Positions 36,714 through 49,171 of a DNA stretch of 64,000 bases are shown here, in pieces. The position numbers and the translations under genes are program-made. This stretch comes from Tatumella citrea (GTDB lineage Bacteria > Pseudomonadota > Gammaproteobacteria > Enterobacterales > Enterobacteriaceae): the NCBI RefSeq assembly GCF_002163585.1, contig NZ_CP015579.1, forward strand, positions 4,241,001-4,305,000, written 5' to 3'. The notes beneath the pieces were generated by a model. That model was not told the origin of the DNA and searched no databases. It saw nothing but the letters and a program-made list of their open reading frames with translations. Numbering within the stretch: position 1 is the stretch's first letter; every line of letters starts with the position of its first letter.

Positions 36714-37840
36714 AAAAAATACGTCTGGCAATCGTTCGTCAGAAATACCGACCGGACGGCGGCGCCGAACGCTTTGTCTCACGGGCTCTGGAAGCCCTGG
36801 ATCACAAAGATATGGAACTGAATGTCATTACCCGCCAGTGGCAGGGTGACAGCAATCCTGACTGGCATATTCATATCTGCAACCCAATGAAATGGGGTCG
36901 GATCAGCCGTGAAAAGGGATTTGCTAAAGCCGCCCGTAAACTCTGGCAGCATAAAGGGTTTGATATTGTTCAGAGCCATGAGCGTATTGCCGGATGTGAT
37001 ATTTACCGTGCCGGAGATGGTGTACATAAGCGCTGGTTGTTGCAGCGTTCACGCATTTTACCGCGCTGGCAGCAACGCAGGTTAATGGCTGATCGCTATC
37101 ATCGTTATGTGATGCAAGCCGAGCGTGAAATGTATACCTCGCCTCATCTGAAAGCTGTCATCTGTAATGCTGAAATGGTGAAACGCGAAATAATCGAAGA
37201 CTTTTCGCTGCCAGCCGAAAAAATACATGTCATCTACAATGCTATCGATCATCACAAATTTTGCCCGGCAGACTCTTCACAACGAGAAGCCTTACGGCAG
37301 CAGCATTCCATACCACAGCAGGCTCACTGCCTGATCTTTGTCGGTTCAGGTTTTGAACGGAAAGGACTCAGGGCAGCAATCCAGGCCGTTTCCGCGACCG
37401 ACAGTCATTTGCTGGTTGTGGGGCGTGATAAAACTGAGCAACAGTATCAGCAGCTGGCAAGCTCCCTGGGATGTGAGCAGCGGGTTCACTTTGTTGGTAT
37501 GCAGCCACAGACGCTGCCGTTTTATCAGCTTGCAGACGGTTTATTGCTACCGACGTTATATGACCCTTTCCCGAATGTCATTCTTGAAGCCATGTCCTGC
37601 GGACTGCCAGTGATTACCAGTACTCACTGTGGCGGTGCTGAATTTATTCGCCCCGGAGAAAATGGATTCGTGACGGATGCTCTGGATATCCCGGCATTAA
37701 TTCTGGCCATAAAAAAGTTACCTGCCAATGGTCCGGTTTCACCGATGGGGCAACTGGCGAGACAAACTATTCTGCCTTACACTCCGGCACATCTTTCTGA
37801 ACAGTTGTTCCGGCTCTACGAAAAATTATTGTCCGCCTAG
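36710..37840 (+). CDS. wabG: Core glycosyltransferase WabG
   Basis: A 376-residue family GT4 enzyme starting KKIRLAIVRQKYRPDGGAER, with VIYNAIDHHKF and the E-x7-E motif DPFPNVILEAMSCGLP. N-terminal sequence and neighbourhood (waaQ before, waaA after) agree with WabG of Klebsiella, which adds galacturonic acid to heptose II. E. coli WaaG, a glucosyltransferase, starts differently. No WaaP/WaaY-type kinase is present, consistent with a core whose negative charge comes from uronic acid; the last step is inference. Confidence 0.82.
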   Translation: MKKIRLAIVRQKYRPDGGAERFVSRALEALDHKDMELNVITRQWQGDSNPDWHIHICNPMKWGRISREKGFAKAARKLWQHKGFDIVQSHERIAGCDIYRAGDGVHKRWLLQRSRILPRWQQRRLMADRYHRYVMQAEREMYTSPHLKAVICNAEMVKREIIEDFSLPAEKIHVIYNAIDHHKFCPADSSQREALRQQHSIPQQAHCLIFVGSGFERKGLRAAIQAVSATDSHLLVVGRDKTEQQYQQLASSLGCEQRVHFVGMQPQTLPFYQLADGLLLPTLYDPFPNVILEAMSCGLPVITSTHCGGAEFIRPGENGFVTDALDIPALILAIKKLPANGPVSPMGQLARQTILPYTPAHLSEQLFRLYEKLLSA

Positions 37841-37994
37841 TGATGTGAAATTCGCATTTATGACGGGAGAATAGCAGGCTGGATTCCCCGTCAGGCTAAC
37901 GGTTTGAAGCAGGATGGTTTATCCGTCTGTTACGTGCTTAAACAGTTACATTTATGCTACCATTGCCGCAATATTCCAAGCCGATATTCACAAA

Positions 37995-39271
37995 ATGCTG
38001 TTGCGTGTATACCAGACTCTGCTCTACCTGATTCAGCCCTTTATCTGGGTTCGATTACTTATCCGCAGTCGTAAAGCACCGGCGTACCGTAAACGCTGGG
38101 CGGAACGTTATGGATTTTGCGAAGGCAAAGTCAGACCTGAGGGTATCGTCTTACATTCGGTTTCTGTCGGAGAAACACTGGCAGCCGTCCCGCTGGTCAG
38201 AGCATTAAGATATCGCTATCCTTCGCTACCGATCACCGTGACGACCATGACACCGACCGGTTCAGAGCGGGCACAATCAGCATTTGGTAAAGATGTAGAC
38301 CATGTATACCTGCCTTATGATCTACCCGGAGCCACACACCGGTTTCTGAACACCGTCCGTCCCCGGTTGATGATCATCATGGAAACCGAACTCTGGCCGG
38401 GACTGATTCATATTCTGCATCAACGCAAAATCCCGCTGGTCATAGCCAATGCCCGACTCTCTGAACGCTCATTCCGGGGTTACCAAAAACTGGGAAGATT
38501 TATGCAGCAATTGCTGCAAAGTATCACACTGATCGCAGCACAAAATGCCGAGGATGGTGAAAGATTTGTGGCTCTGGGATTAAAGCGCAATCACCTTGCA
38601 GTGACCGGCAGCCTGAAATTTGATATTTCAGTCACCCCGGAACTGGCTGCCAAAGCGATAACTCTGCGTAGCCAGTGGGCACCACACCGCCCGGTATGGA
38701 TAGCAACCAGTACCCATGACGGGGAAGAAGCTATTATTCTGGAAAGCCATCGTCAGTTACTGAAACAGTTTCCCGACCTGTTGTTGATTCTGGTCCCGCG
38801 CCATCCGGAACGTTTTGCTGATGCAAAATCACTGACTCAGCGGGCTGGCCTGAGTTTTATCAGCCGCAGCAGTGGAGAAGTTCCTTCTGCCGATACTCAG
38901 GTAGTGATTGGCGATACCATGGGTGAGTTAATGCTGCTCTACGGTATTGCAGACCTGGCCTTTGTTGGTGGTAGTCTGACAGAGCGTGGGGGGCATAATC
39001 CTCTGGAACCCGCAGCACATGCAATTCCGGTATTGATGGGACCTCATACCTGGAATTTTAAAGATATCTGCAGCAAGCTCGAGGAAGCTCAGGGATTGAT
39101 TACAGTGACTGACAGCCAGTCACTGACCAGAGAAGTCAGCACCCTGATACAGGATGACGACTACCGTCGCTATTATGGCCATCATGCTGTAGAGGTTTTA
39201 CGGCAGAATCAGGGAGCATTGCAGCGACTGCTGGAGCTACTTGAACCTAACCTCCCGCCACGGACACACTG

Positions 39272-39272
<1 letters not shown>
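37995..39272 (+). CDS. waaA: Kdo transferase
   Basis: WaaA transfers two Kdo residues from CMP-Kdo to lipid IVA at the inner membrane and is essential for the LPS core. The ATG at 37995 gives 425 residues, equal to E. coli WaaA; an in-frame extension to 37914 is not conserved. A membrane-anchor start, [27 protein letters not shown] and [17 protein letters not shown] are conserved. It overlaps waaE by one base (TGATG). Confidence 0.96.
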
Positions 39273-40539
<1,267 letters not shown>

Positions 40540-40543
40540 GATA

Positions 40544-41353
40544 TCATTTCTGACACTGAGGGCACCAGTAAGTACTGCGTTGTCCATGTCTGCCACTTTG
40601 AATGGCCGTACCGCAATGCCGGCATGGTTCGCCTGCCCGACCATAAACCTGAAGTTCCTGGGCGAAATATCCGGGCTTGCCATCACTTTGCAAAAAGTCC
40701 CGTAATGTGGTCCCGCCCTGCTCGATTGAACGTTGCAGTACCTGCTTAATGCATTTCACCAGCCGTTGTGCATCTTCTTCGCTCAACTGGCAGGCCAGCC
40801 TGTCAGGCAAAATTCCGGCAGCAAACAACGATTCGCTGGCATAGATATTCCCAACCCCAACCACCAGCTTGTTATCCATCAGCCATTGTTTGACAGGAAT
40901 ACGCTTACGCTGTGATTTTTCCTGTAACCACCGGGCAGAAAACTCATCACTCAGGGGTTCCGGTCCCAGATGTGCAAGCACACGGCTGGAAGCTAAATCC
41001 GTTTCCCATAACCAGGCACCAAATCGCCGGGGATCGGTATAACGCAGCACTTTCCCATTGCTCAGAACCAAATCAACATGATCGTGCTTCTCTGCAGGTA
41101 GCTCTTCTGCCAACACTCTCAGGCTGCCTGACATGCCCAGATGGATGATAATCCATCCCTGTGGCAGCTCCAGCAGCAGGTATTTTGCGCGTCGTTGCAC
41201 GCTTAACACTGGCTGATCGCTTAATGACAGGATTTCCGGCGATACTGGCCAACGCAACCGTGGGTTACGCACCACTGCATGTAATACCGTGGCACCGACC
41301 AGGTGTGGTTCTATACCACGGCGACTGGTTTCAACTTCAGGTAATTCAGGCAT
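40544..41353 (-). CDS. mutM: Formamidopyrimidine-DNA glycosylase
   Basis: MutM (Fpg) excises 8-oxoguanine and nicks the DNA at the abasic site. Starting at the ATG at 41353 it begins [16 protein letters not shown], so that after Met removal the catalytic Pro and Glu are N-terminal as required, and has 269 residues like E. coli. An in-frame GTG just upstream would abolish the catalytic N-terminus. The C-terminal zinc finger has CRHCG and CPQC. Confidence 0.97.
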   Translation of the reverse strand: MPELPEVETSRRGIEPHLVGATVLHAVVRNPRLRWPVSPEILSLSDQPVLSVQRRAKYLLLELPQGWIIIHLGMSGSLRVLAEELPAEKHDHVDLVLSNGKVLRYTDPRRFGAWLWETDLASSRVLAHLGPEPLSDEFSARWLQEKSQRKRIPVKQWLMDNKLVVGVGNIYASESLFAAGILPDRLACQLSEEDAQRLVKCIKQVLQRSIEQGGTTLRDFLQSDGKPGYFAQELQVYGRAGEPCRHCGTAIQSGRHGQRSTYWCPQCQK

Positions 41354-41397
41354 CACAGTTCCTTAGTGCTGGATAATGGCTGGCAGTCCCGGAAAAC

Positions 41398-41425
41398 AAA
41401 AAACCCGGCCGAAGCCGGGTTTTTT
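41398..41425 (-). terminator. rpmB-rpmG terminator (bidirectional)
   Basis: CCCGGC-CGAA-GCCGGG with six A's before and six T's after makes a canonical terminator on either strand, just beyond the rpmG stop. It would separate the ribosomal protein genes from mutM. Confidence 0.85.
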
Positions 41426-41438
41426 CAGAATACCAAAA

Positions 41439-41609
<171 letters not shown>

Positions 41610-41617
41610 TTAGTTCC

Positions 41618-41875
<258 letters not shown>

Positions 41876-41998
41876 TCAGCTCGAGCTTTGTACTTAGGTT
41901 CTGGCCGCCTCGTCAGGCTTTTAACCCATCCAGGCGAGTTCTATGTGAACCCGCTGAGCAGGCCTAAACGCCAAACCCGAGATTCTCAAAGGTGGCGT

Positions 41999-42027
41999 AG
42001 TATACGCTCTGTGGCTCAAACGCTCAA
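41999..42027 (-). promoter_or_regulatory. Sigma-70 promoter of rpmB
   Basis: On the minus strand TTGAGC, 17 bases, then TATACT: an excellent sigma-70 promoter in the radC-rpmB gap, pointing at rpmB-rpmG. Confidence 0.7.
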
Positions 42028-42112
42028 GTCCCGAACAGATAAAGATCTCCCGGGATCGATTAAAAAATGATTATTTTCACCTGGCAATGCCACTGACTGG
42101 CTAGTTTTTATA

Positions 42113-42769
42113 CTATAACCAGCCACGCTCAGCAAAGGAGACGTACTCGCCCTTACCTATCACCAGATGATCTAAAAGTCGTATGTTAAGTAACATACAG
42201 ACTTTCTGAATTTGCCCGGTCACTTCCTTATCAGCAAGGCTGGGCTCGGCATGACCGGATGGGTGATTATGCGCCAGAATTAATGCCGCTGCATTGAATT
42301 TTAGTGCTTCTCTGGCGATTTCCCGGGGATGGACTTCCACAGAATTCAAAGAACCCGAAAACATTTTTTGTACAGACAGCACCCGATGCTGGTTATCAAG
42401 AAAGATCACCACAAAAATTTCACGCTCCTGATGAGCCAGCTGACTGGACAGATAATTGAGGGTGTTCTGCGGACTTTCCAGAAGGTTTCCAGTCTCTATC
42501 TGAGCCTGAAAATAGCGCTTTCCTAATTCCGCAACCGCCTGCAATTGCGTCATTTTGGCCTTCCCGATGCCACGTACGGCCAGGTAATCATCTTCCTCTG
42601 CACTCATCAGGGCATATAACGAGCCAAACCGTTTTAAAAGTGTTTCTGACAATGCCATCACTCCCATACCGGCCAGACCGGTCCGTAGAAAGATGGCCAG
42701 CAATTCAGTATCGGTTAACACTTCTGCACCATGCCTGATTAATTTCTCTCTGGGGCGTAACTGTTCCAT
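42113..42769 (-). CDS. radC: JAMM/MPN+ domain protein RadC
   Basis: A 218-residue RadC (YicR) family protein. The N-terminal helix-hairpin-helix (about 55-80: LAVRGIGKAKMTQL) is followed by the JAMM metal-binding domain with LAHNHPSGHAEPSLAD near residue 165. The start at 42769 is preceded by GGGAG and matches the family; longer in-frame starts up to 42856 are not conserved. Despite its name, a direct role in radiation repair is doubtful. It is divergent from coaBC, as in E. coli. Confidence 0.92.
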   Translation of the reverse strand: MEQLRPREKLIRHGAEVLTDTELLAIFLRTGLAGMGVMALSETLLKRFGSLYALMSAEEDDYLAVRGIGKAKMTQLQAVAELGKRYFQAQIETGNLLESPQNTLNYLSSQLAHQEREIFVVIFLDNQHRVLSVQKMFSGSLNSVEVHPREIAREALKFNAAALILAHNHPSGHAEPSLADKEVTGQIQKVCMLLNIRLLDHLVIGKGEYVSFAERGWL

Positions 42770-43043
42770 AACTTTTTTCTCCCTGAACAATCTCCAGTAT
42801 CCCCGCCCCTCCCGGCATTTTCTATCGCAGTAATTGCCGCATTCAACCGGCATCACATCACCACTGACAGATTTACGGGAATCCTCATCCGGTTGCCGGA
42901 TACCTGCGCATTTTTATGCGGACAAGTCACAAAGCTGAATAGCTTCTACGCGCAATGGCGGTTTTGCCAGACGGCGATTATGATAAAATGTCAGGGTCGG
43001 GCCAGGGTAAACGGCACCGGACTCAACAAATGAGGCGTAAATG

Positions 43044-44264
43044 ATGGAATTAGACGGTAAAAAAATTCTGCTGGGAGTCAGCGGCGGCATTGCTGCTTAC
43101 AAAACACCGGAGCTGGTGCGTCGCCTGCGTGACCGCGGTGCCGATGTCAGAGTAATGATGACCGATGCAGCCAGAGAGTTTATTACCCCGCTGAGTCTGC
43201 AGGCCGTGAGTGGCTATCCGGTCTTCAACAATCTGCTGGACCCAGCTGCGGAAGCAGCCATGGGACATATTGAACTGGCAAAATGGGCTGATCTTGTGAT
43301 TATCGCCCCTGCGACCGCAGATATCATTGCGCGTATCAGCCACGGAATGGCAAATGATCTGGTCACCACGGCGTGTCTGGCAACTGCAGCTCCGGTGGCT
43401 GTTGTACCGGCCATGAACCAGCAAATGTACCGTTCCCCAATCACGCGTGAAAATATCAGTAAGCTGGAAAAATATGGGATAGCCGTCTGGGGGCCAGACA
43501 GCGGCAGCCAGGCCTGCGGGGACGTAGGGCCGGGAAGAATGCTTGACCCGGAAGAGATCGTTCGCCATGCTATCCGCCTGGCTGTGCCTGTCACAGACCT
43601 GCAACATCTGAAAATTATGATCACTGCGGGTCCGACTCGTGAGCCACTGGATCCTGTCAGGTACCTGACTAATCACAGCTCCGGTAAAATGGGATTCGCT
43701 ATTGCTGAAGCGGCAAAATCCCGTGGTGCCACGGTCACTCTGGTGACCGGTCCGGTGTCATTGCCTACCCCTGCTGGCGTTAAACGCATCGATGTGACTA
43801 CTGCACTTGAAATGCAGCATGCTGTCATGTCTGCTATTCATGACCAGCATATTTTCATCAGCAGCGCAGCTGTGGCCGACTATCGTGCGGCAATGGTTGC
43901 CAGTGAAAAGATGAAAAAACAGGGACAAAGTGATGACTCACTGACTCTTCAGCTAATCAAAAATCCGGATATAGTTGCCGGGGTTGCCGCTCTGACAGAG
44001 AATCGCCCTTATGTGGTCGGATTTGCGGCTGAAACCCGTAATGTGGAAGAATACGCCCGGCAGAAAAGAATACGAAAACAGCTGGATTTAATCTGCGCAA
44101 ATGATGTGTCGCTGTCGGAACAAGGCTTTAACAGCGACAAGAATGCGCTTCACCTTTTCTGGCAGGAGGGAGATAAAGTGTTACCGCTTAGCGATAAACA
44201 GCTCCTTGGCCAGCAATTATTAGACGAGATAGTCCGCCTTTATGATGAAAAAAATAGACATTAA
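43044..44264 (+). CDS. coaBC: Bifunctional phosphopantothenoylcysteine decarboxylase/synthetase
   Basis: CoaBC (Dfp) joins cysteine to 4'-phosphopantothenate and decarboxylates the product in coenzyme A synthesis. The ATG at 43044 gives 406 residues, as in E. coli; another ATG lies one codon upstream, and both follow GAGG. The FMN-binding decarboxylase half (about 1-190: [40 protein letters not shown]) is followed by the CTP-dependent ligase half (about 190-406: [22 protein letters not shown]). It overlaps dut by 20 bases. Confidence 0.96.
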   Translation: MELDGKKILLGVSGGIAAYKTPELVRRLRDRGADVRVMMTDAAREFITPLSLQAVSGYPVFNNLLDPAAEAAMGHIELAKWADLVIIAPATADIIARISHGMANDLVTTACLATAAPVAVVPAMNQQMYRSPITRENISKLEKYGIAVWGPDSGSQACGDVGPGRMLDPEEIVRHAIRLAVPVTDLQHLKIMITAGPTREPLDPVRYLTNHSSGKMGFAIAEAAKSRGATVTLVTGPVSLPTPAGVKRIDVTTALEMQHAVMSAIHDQHIFISSAAVADYRAAMVASEKMKKQGQSDDSLTLQLIKNPDIVAGVAALTENRPYVVGFAAETRNVEEYARQKRIRKQLDLICANDVSLSEQGFNSDKNALHLFWQEGDKVLPLSDKQLLGQQLLDEIVRLYDEKNRH

Positions 44265-44700
44265 GATCCTCGACCCCCGGGTTGGAAAAGAGTTTCCACT
44301 GCCGGCCTATGCCACCAGCGGATCCGCCGGTCTGGATTTACGTGCCTGTATTGATGAGCCTCTGGTGCTTGCTGCCGGTGAAACCCGTCTGATCCCCACC
44401 GGGCTGGCGATTTATATCGCTGATCCACAACTGGCTGCCGTTATATTGCCACGTTCCGGTCTGGGCCATAAACATGGCATTGTTCTGGGAAATCTTGTCG
44501 GGCTGATTGATTCTGACTATCAGGGACCGCTGATGGTATCTGCCTGGAACCGTAGCGAACACTCTTTTACCATTCAGCCTGGTGACCGTATTGCACAGCT
44601 GGTGTTTGTCCCTGTGGTTCAGGCGGAATTTAATCTGGTGGAAGAGTTTACTACCACAGATCGTGGTGAGGGTGGCTTTGGCCACTCAGGCCGGCAGTAA
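44245..44700 (+). CDS. dut: dUTP diphosphatase
   Basis: Dut hydrolyses dUTP to dUMP, preventing uracil incorporation into DNA and feeding thymidylate synthesis. The 151 residues match E. coli Dut. All five trimeric dUTPase motifs are visible: [40 protein letters not shown] and [10 protein letters not shown]. The start at 44245 lies inside the end of coaBC, so translation is coupled. Confidence 0.96.
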   Translation: MKKIDIKILDPRVGKEFPLPAYATSGSAGLDLRACIDEPLVLAAGETRLIPTGLAIYIADPQLAAVILPRSGLGHKHGIVLGNLVGLIDSDYQGPLMVSAWNRSEHSFTIQPGDRIAQLVFVPVVQAEFNLVEEFTTTDRGEGGFGHSGRQ

Positions 44701-44732
44701 TTAATCAGCATCAACTTCTGTACCTTTGCATC

Positions 44733-44775
44733 TTCCGGCCCGTCGCTCTGTGGCGACAGAGGCCGGAACTTTTGT
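44733..44775 (+). terminator. dut terminator
   Basis: TTCCGGCC (44733-44740) pairs with GGCCGGAA (44761-44768) around an inner GTCGC/GCGAC stem; ACTTTTG follows. It lies 32 bases after dut and before slmA. Confidence 0.65.
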
Positions 44776-44880
44776 GCGCATGGTTAGCGACGCAGGAAAG
44801 TGCCGCTAACCAACAGATGCACTACCAGTATCAGTAACGGGTACAGCATTTTAAGGTGATTTTCAGGGGTCTTTAAGGTC

Positions 44881-45477
44881 ATGGCAGAAAAAAAGAACAC
44901 GAAACGGAATCGTCGTGAAGAAATTTTGCAGGCACTGGCACAAATGCTCGAGTCAGGCGATGGCAGCCAACGCATCACCACCGCCAAGCTGGCAGCAAAT
45001 GTCGGGGTATCGGAAGCGGCGTTGTATCGTCACTTTCCCAGCAAAACCAAAATGTTTGACAGTCTGATCGAATTTATTGAAGACAGTCTGATTACCCGCA
45101 TCAATCTTATCCTGAATGACGAAAAGGAGACGCTCACGCGCTTAAAGCTGATCGTACAACTTATTCTGGGATTTGGTGAGCGTAATCCGGGGCTGACCCG
45201 CATCCTGACCGGACATGCATTGATGTTTGAACAGGATCGCCTGCAGGACAGAATTAATCAGCTGTTCGAAAGGATAGAAGTGCAGCTTCGTCTGGTGATG
45301 CGAGAGAAAAAATTGCGTGAGGGTGAAGGTTTCAGGACGGATGAAACTCTGCTGGCAAGCCAGTTGCTGGCATTTTGCGAAGGCTTACTGTCACGTTATG
45401 TGCGTTCAGAATTTCGTTTTCGGCCAACCGCCGATTTCGATACCCGTTGGCCGTTGCTGGCACTTCAGCTCCAGTAA
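44881..45477 (+). CDS. slmA: Nucleoid occlusion factor SlmA
   Basis: SlmA binds specific chromosomal sites and blocks FtsZ ring assembly over the nucleoid. The 198-residue TetR-family protein has the same length as E. coli SlmA, with the DNA-binding helix-turn-helix at about 30-55 ([23 protein letters not shown], abbreviated here) and the conserved [20 protein letters not shown] region. It lies between dut and pyrE, as in E. coli. Confidence 0.96.
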   Translation: MAEKKNTKRNRREEILQALAQMLESGDGSQRITTAKLAANVGVSEAALYRHFPSKTKMFDSLIEFIEDSLITRINLILNDEKETLTRLKLIVQLILGFGERNPGLTRILTGHALMFEQDRLQDRINQLFERIEVQLRLVMREKKLREGEGFRTDETLLASQLLAFCEGLLSRYVRSEFRFRPTADFDTRWPLLALQLQ

Positions 45478-45479
45478 CT

Positions 45480-45499
45480 CAGCGGGCTACTGCCCGCTG
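45480..45499. terminator. Hairpin between convergent slmA and pyrE
   Basis: CAGCGGGC-TACT-GCCCGCTG is a perfect 8-bp stem-loop just after the slmA stop. There is no T-run in either direction, so it is weak as an intrinsic terminator. Confidence 0.4.
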
Positions 45500-45512
45500 T
45501 TCCTGGTCTATA

Positions 45513-46154
45513 TCAGACACCATACTGCTGTTGATAGGCTCTGACTGACGCCAGATGATTAGCCATTTCAGGTTTTTCTTCCAGGTAGCTTATCAGGTCC
45601 TTCAGAGTAATGATGGAGATGACCTTGCACTGATAATCACGCTCAACTTCCTGAATCGCAGAAAGTTCACCCCGTCCACGCTCCTGACGGTCCAGGGAGA
45701 TTAATACCCCGGCGAGTGTCGCATCATTCGCCGCAATAATTTCCATAGATTCACGAATAGCTGTCCCGGCAGTGATCACATCATCCACCAGCATGATGCG
45801 CCCCTGCAGCGGGCTACCGACCAACAAACCACCTTCTCCGTGATCTTTTGCCTCTTTACGGTTAAAGCAATAAGGCACATCTCTGTCATGGTGGTCAGCC
45901 AGGGCAACGGCGGTCGTCGTCGCAATTGGAATACCTTTGTAGGCCGGTCCAAACAGCAGATCAAAATCAATGGCTGAATCGGTCAGCGCCTGCGCGTAAA
46001 AACGTCCCAGCAGAGCTAAATCACGTCCGGTATTAAACAACCCTGCATTAAAGAAATAAGGGCTCTGGCGTCCGGACTTCAGTGTAAATTCGCCAAACTT
46101 AAGAACCTGTTTATTTAATGCAAACTCAATAAACTGACGCTGCCACGGTTTCAT
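45513..46154 (-). CDS. pyrE: Orotate phosphoribosyltransferase
   Basis: PyrE makes orotidine-5'-phosphate from orotate and PRPP in pyrimidine synthesis. The ATG at 46154 with GAGGAAG upstream gives 213 residues, like E. coli. The PRPP loop [16 protein letters not shown] and the flexible KDHGEGG loop are intact. It follows rph with an attenuator hairpin in between, so expression is probably governed by UTP-sensitive transcription-translation coupling, as in E. coli. Confidence 0.97.
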   Translation of the reverse strand: MKPWQRQFIEFALNKQVLKFGEFTLKSGRQSPYFFNAGLFNTGRDLALLGRFYAQALTDSAIDFDLLFGPAYKGIPIATTTAVALADHHDRDVPYCFNRKEAKDHGEGGLLVGSPLQGRIMLVDDVITAGTAIRESMEIIAANDATLAGVLISLDRQERGRGELSAIQEVERDYQCKVISIITLKDLISYLEEKPEMANHLASVRAYQQQYGV

Positions 46155-46169
46155 TGTTCTTCCTCGCAT

Positions 46170-46191
46170 AAAAAAGCGACCCGCAGGTCGC
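46170..46191 (-). terminator. pyrE attenuator hairpin
   Basis: On the minus strand GCGACC-TGCG-GGTCGC is followed by six T's, nine bases beyond the rph stop and 16 bases before pyrE. It corresponds in position to the E. coli rph-pyrE attenuator. Confidence 0.8.
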
Positions 46192-46199
46192 CTGGAAAA

Positions 46200-46916
46200 T
46201 CAGTTAGCTAACGCGGCTTTCTGCGCGTCAATCAGGGTATCGATACCACCGCGGGCTAATGCCAGCAGTTCCAGCAGTTCTTCGTGGCTGAAAGGTGCGC
46301 CTTCAGCGGTTCCCTGAACCTCGATCATTCTGCCGTCTTCCATCATCACGACGTTCATATCTGTATCTGCCGCCGAATCTTCCACATATTCCAGATCGCA
46401 GACGGCTTCTCCGTCGACAATTCCGACAGAGATTGCCGCAACCATCCCTTTCATCGGGTTAGTTTTCAGTTTCCCGTCGGCAACCAGCGAGTTGAGTGCA
46501 TCGGCCAGTGCCACACAGGCACCGGTAATAGAAGCGGTACGGGTTCCCCCATCAGCCTGAATAACGTCACAATCCAGGGTAATGGTGTACTCACCTAGTG
46601 CCTGAAGATCGACAGCTGCCCGCAATGAACGGGCAATCAGGCGCTGAATTTCCAGAGTCCGGCCACCCTGCTTACCTTTAGCAGCTTCTCTGGCCATCCG
46701 GCTGTGGGTCGAGCGTGGCAACATGCCATATTCTGCAGTGACCCATCCCTGGCCTTTACCTTTCAGAAAACGCGGTACGCTTTCTTCAATTGTCGCAGTG
46801 CAAAGCACTTTGGTTTCACCAAATTCAACCAGCACTGAACCTTCAGCGTGTTTGGTATAGTGACGGGTCAGGGTAACTGGGCGAACCTGGTTCGCGCTAC
46901 GGCCTGCTGGACGCAT
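46200..46916 (-). CDS. rph: Ribonuclease PH
   Basis: RNase PH trims tRNA 3' ends phosphorolytically. The 238-residue protein is full length; the E. coli K-12 frameshift that truncates Rph is not present here. Conserved blocks include [27 protein letters not shown] and DADGGTR-like [17 protein letters not shown]. Its translation sets the ribosome position for the downstream pyrE attenuator. Confidence 0.96.
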   Translation of the reverse strand: MRPAGRSANQVRPVTLTRHYTKHAEGSVLVEFGETKVLCTATIEESVPRFLKGKGQGWVTAEYGMLPRSTHSRMAREAAKGKQGGRTLEIQRLIARSLRAAVDLQALGEYTITLDCDVIQADGGTRTASITGACVALADALNSLVADGKLKTNPMKGMVAAISVGIVDGEAVCDLEYVEDSAADTDMNVVMMEDGRMIEVQGTAEGAPFSHEELLELLALARGGIDTLIDAQKAALAN

Positions 46917-46949
46917 GATGTATCTCCGGCTGCTATTAACTGGCTGCGC

Positions 46950-46978
46950 ATTATACGGATTTCACCCGCGAATGCCTA
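46950..46978 (-). promoter_or_regulatory. Probable rph-pyrE promoter
   Basis: On the minus strand TAGGCA, 17 bases, then a perfect TATAAT, ending 34 bases upstream of the rph start codon. Confidence 0.65.
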
Positions 46979-47176
46979 TTACCGGGGGAGGATACCCGTA
47001 ATTAAACAGTAACAACCCACAGAGATTGCGCCTGCCTTCGGGCCCGCATAACAACCGGCTGCAGTCTGAGTGTAGTTTATCCTGTGACAGAGCAGGCCCG
47101 AATGGATAATTGCCAGCGCTATTGATAAAAGCTGCGACACTGACACGGGATTAACAGATGCGCAAATAAGGAGATA

Positions 47177-47203
47177 ATGATGTCAGAAATTTGTCTAAGA
47201 TAG
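47177..47203 (+). other. Candidate leader peptide in the 420-bp rph-transporter gap
   Basis: The region 46917-47336 has no larger gene. Within it, AAGGAG at 47168-47173 is a consensus ribosome binding site followed by two ATGs and a short frame reading MMSEICLR then stop. It ends about 130 bases before the nucleoside transporter gene. It could be a regulatory upstream peptide, a decayed gene start, or chance. Confidence 0.3.
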
Positions 47204-47336
47204 CTGACAGTGATAATGCCTCGAAATACAGGGAAAATGGCAAGTACTGGCGATTAAACCGCTGAATATAATGTGTAATATTTATGCCATTGTGGCTAAA
47301 TGCTGATATCTCATTTAATTCCCGGATATTTGTAGC

Positions 47337-48524
47337 ATGTTTTATATACTGCATTTTATTTTAGCCATTGTGGTTATTTTCGCTCTTGCTCTTCTGGTCA
47401 GCCATGACCGTCGGAAAGTCCGTATCCGTTATATTGTTCAGTTGCTGGTTATTGAAGGCATTGTTGGCTGGTTTTTCCTGAACTCAAAGGCCGGTCTGGA
47501 AGTGATTGGCAGTATCAGCCAACTTTTCAACACTCTGCTGGTCTACGCTGCACAGGGAACTGATTTTGTGTTTGGCGGGATGAATAAACAAGGGCTGGCT
47601 TTCGTGTTCCTTGAAGTACTCTGTCCGATAGTGTTTATTTCTGCCCTGATTGGCATACTGCAACACTGGAAAATACTTCCTCTGTTTATCCGCGTTATCG
47701 GAACTTTACTGTCAAAAATCAGTGGTATGGGGAAACTGGAATCGTTCAATGCCGTCAGCAGTCTGGTGTTGGGACAATCAGAAAACTTTATCGCCTACAA
47801 AGGAATACTCGGCGATCTGTCTCCTCAACGGTTATACACCATGGCAGCAATGGCCATGTCTACCGTCTCACTGTCTATCGTCGGCGCTTATATGTCGATG
47901 ATTGAACCAAGGTATGTTGTCACAGCATTACTACTGAATATGTTCAGCAGTTTTGTCATCCTGTCGTTGATAAATCCGTCCAGTGGTGATCAGTCTCATC
48001 AGGAGATCTCTCTGGAAAAACTGCATGAAAAGCAGACTTTTTTTGAGATGCTTGGTGAATATATTTTGGCCGGATTTAAAGTCGCAATGATTATAGTGGC
48101 GATGCTTATTGGGTTTATCGCGCTGATTGCGGCAGTAAATGCAGTATTCACTGGCCTGTTTGGCTATAGCTTTCAGCAATTGCTGGGCTATGTGTTTTAT
48201 CCGTTTGCGTGGTTGATTGGCATTCCGGCTAGCGATGCATTACAGGCTGGCAGTATCATGGCCACCAAACTGGTTTCCAGTGAATTTGTCGCGATGATTA
48301 GCCTGCAAAAAATTGCTGCGGATTTCTCACCACGTGGCCTGGGAATTCTCTCGGTGTTCCTTGTCTCTTTCTCTAACTTTGCCTCTATCGGCATTGTGGC
48401 AGGTACCATAAAAGGCCTGAATGAGAAGCAGGGAAATATTATTTCCCGGTTTGGCTGGAAGCTGGTCTACGGCTCAACACTGGTCAGCCTGCTTTCGGCA
48501 GCTTTTGCGGGTTTGTTCCTGTAA
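47337..48524 (+). CDS. Concentrative nucleoside transporter (NupX/PsuT-like)
   Basis: A 395-residue inner-membrane protein with about ten hydrophobic segments. The signature [14 protein letters not shown] and [23 protein letters not shown] places it in the CNT family, which imports nucleosides with protons. The SENFIAYK form is that of E. coli NupX and PsuT (YeiJ/YeiM) rather than NupC. Substrate (nucleoside or pseudouridine) is not certain. The ribosome binding site is weak. In E. coli rph is directly divergent from yicC; here this gene and a lipoprotein gene lie between. Confidence 0.85.
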   Translation: MFYILHFILAIVVIFALALLVSHDRRKVRIRYIVQLLVIEGIVGWFFLNSKAGLEVIGSISQLFNTLLVYAAQGTDFVFGGMNKQGLAFVFLEVLCPIVFISALIGILQHWKILPLFIRVIGTLLSKISGMGKLESFNAVSSLVLGQSENFIAYKGILGDLSPQRLYTMAAMAMSTVSLSIVGAYMSMIEPRYVVTALLLNMFSSFVILSLINPSSGDQSHQEISLEKLHEKQTFFEMLGEYILAGFKVAMIIVAMLIGFIALIAAVNAVFTGLFGYSFQQLLGYVFYPFAWLIGIPASDALQAGSIMATKLVSSEFVAMISLQKIAADFSPRGLGILSVFLVSFSNFASIGIVAGTIKGLNEKQGNIISRFGWKLVYGSTLVSLLSAAFAGLFL

Positions 48525-48553
48525 AAAAACAGGCGAAGGTTATCCTTCGCCTG
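48523..48553 (-). terminator. Terminator between transporter and DUF3574 genes
   Basis: CAGGCGAAGG-TTAT-CCTTCGCCTG is a perfect 10-bp stem; on the minus strand seven T's follow. It ends the leftward lipoprotein gene and may also stop the convergent transporter transcript. Confidence 0.82.
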
Positions 48554-48558
48554 ATTAC

Positions 48559-49014
48559 TCAGAAATCGACACAAACGTTATTGTCTGTCCGCATAACTGA
48601 TTCCTGCTGGAAACGTTGTTTATAAATCTGGCGCAGCTGTTCAATACGGTTATTACTGGTCACATCTGCTGTATGAATCAGGACCAGCGCCTTACTGTTC
48701 TCACGAGCAAGACGGCCATCACTTCCCAGCCACTGCCCTTTCGCATCCAGTACTGACAGACCCTCTTTAAAACGCGGAGTGACATCGTTATCGATGAAAG
48801 TCTGCCATTCACGGGGGGTGATATTGGCCCCGTGTGGCCGGCTCAGACCAAACCAGAGTGTTGTCTGAACCTGCATTTTACCCTTCACGCAGGGATTCAC
48901 CACTACGGGCTTAACTGTTGGTGGTAACGGTGCCGGTTGCCCTGCCTGAGGATGCTGCTGACAACCTGCCAGCAATCCCGCCATCATCAATCCATAAATT
49001 ATATTTTTTTTCAT
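48559..49014 (-). CDS. DUF3574 lipoprotein
   Basis: A 151-residue protein with a lipoprotein signal (lipobox L15-A-G-C18), a Pro-rich linker, then a domain with TTLWFGLSRPHGANITPREW and DVTPRFKEGLSVLDAKGQWLG that I recognise as DUF3574. It is probably anchored to the outer membrane as an acylated periplasmic protein; its function is unknown. It has its own terminator and stands alone between convergent and divergent neighbours. Confidence 0.82.
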   Translation of the reverse strand: MKKNIIYGLMMAGLLAGCQQHPQAGQPAPLPPTVKPVVVNPCVKGKMQVQTTLWFGLSRPHGANITPREWQTFIDNDVTPRFKEGLSVLDAKGQWLGSDGRLARENSKALVLIHTADVTSNNRIEQLRQIYKQRFQQESVMRTDNNVCVDF

Positions 49015-49171
49015 TTTCTGTTGTTGGTTAACTGATTGCCATACGCCATCTTAATGGCTTTTTGGTAAACAAGTAAGCTGATAACCCGCCGGATATCTGA
49101 GCTTATCCCTGTCCACTGAGCGACCCCGCCGCTATAATCGCACTATAACCTGGTAAAAATGAGTAACCGAT

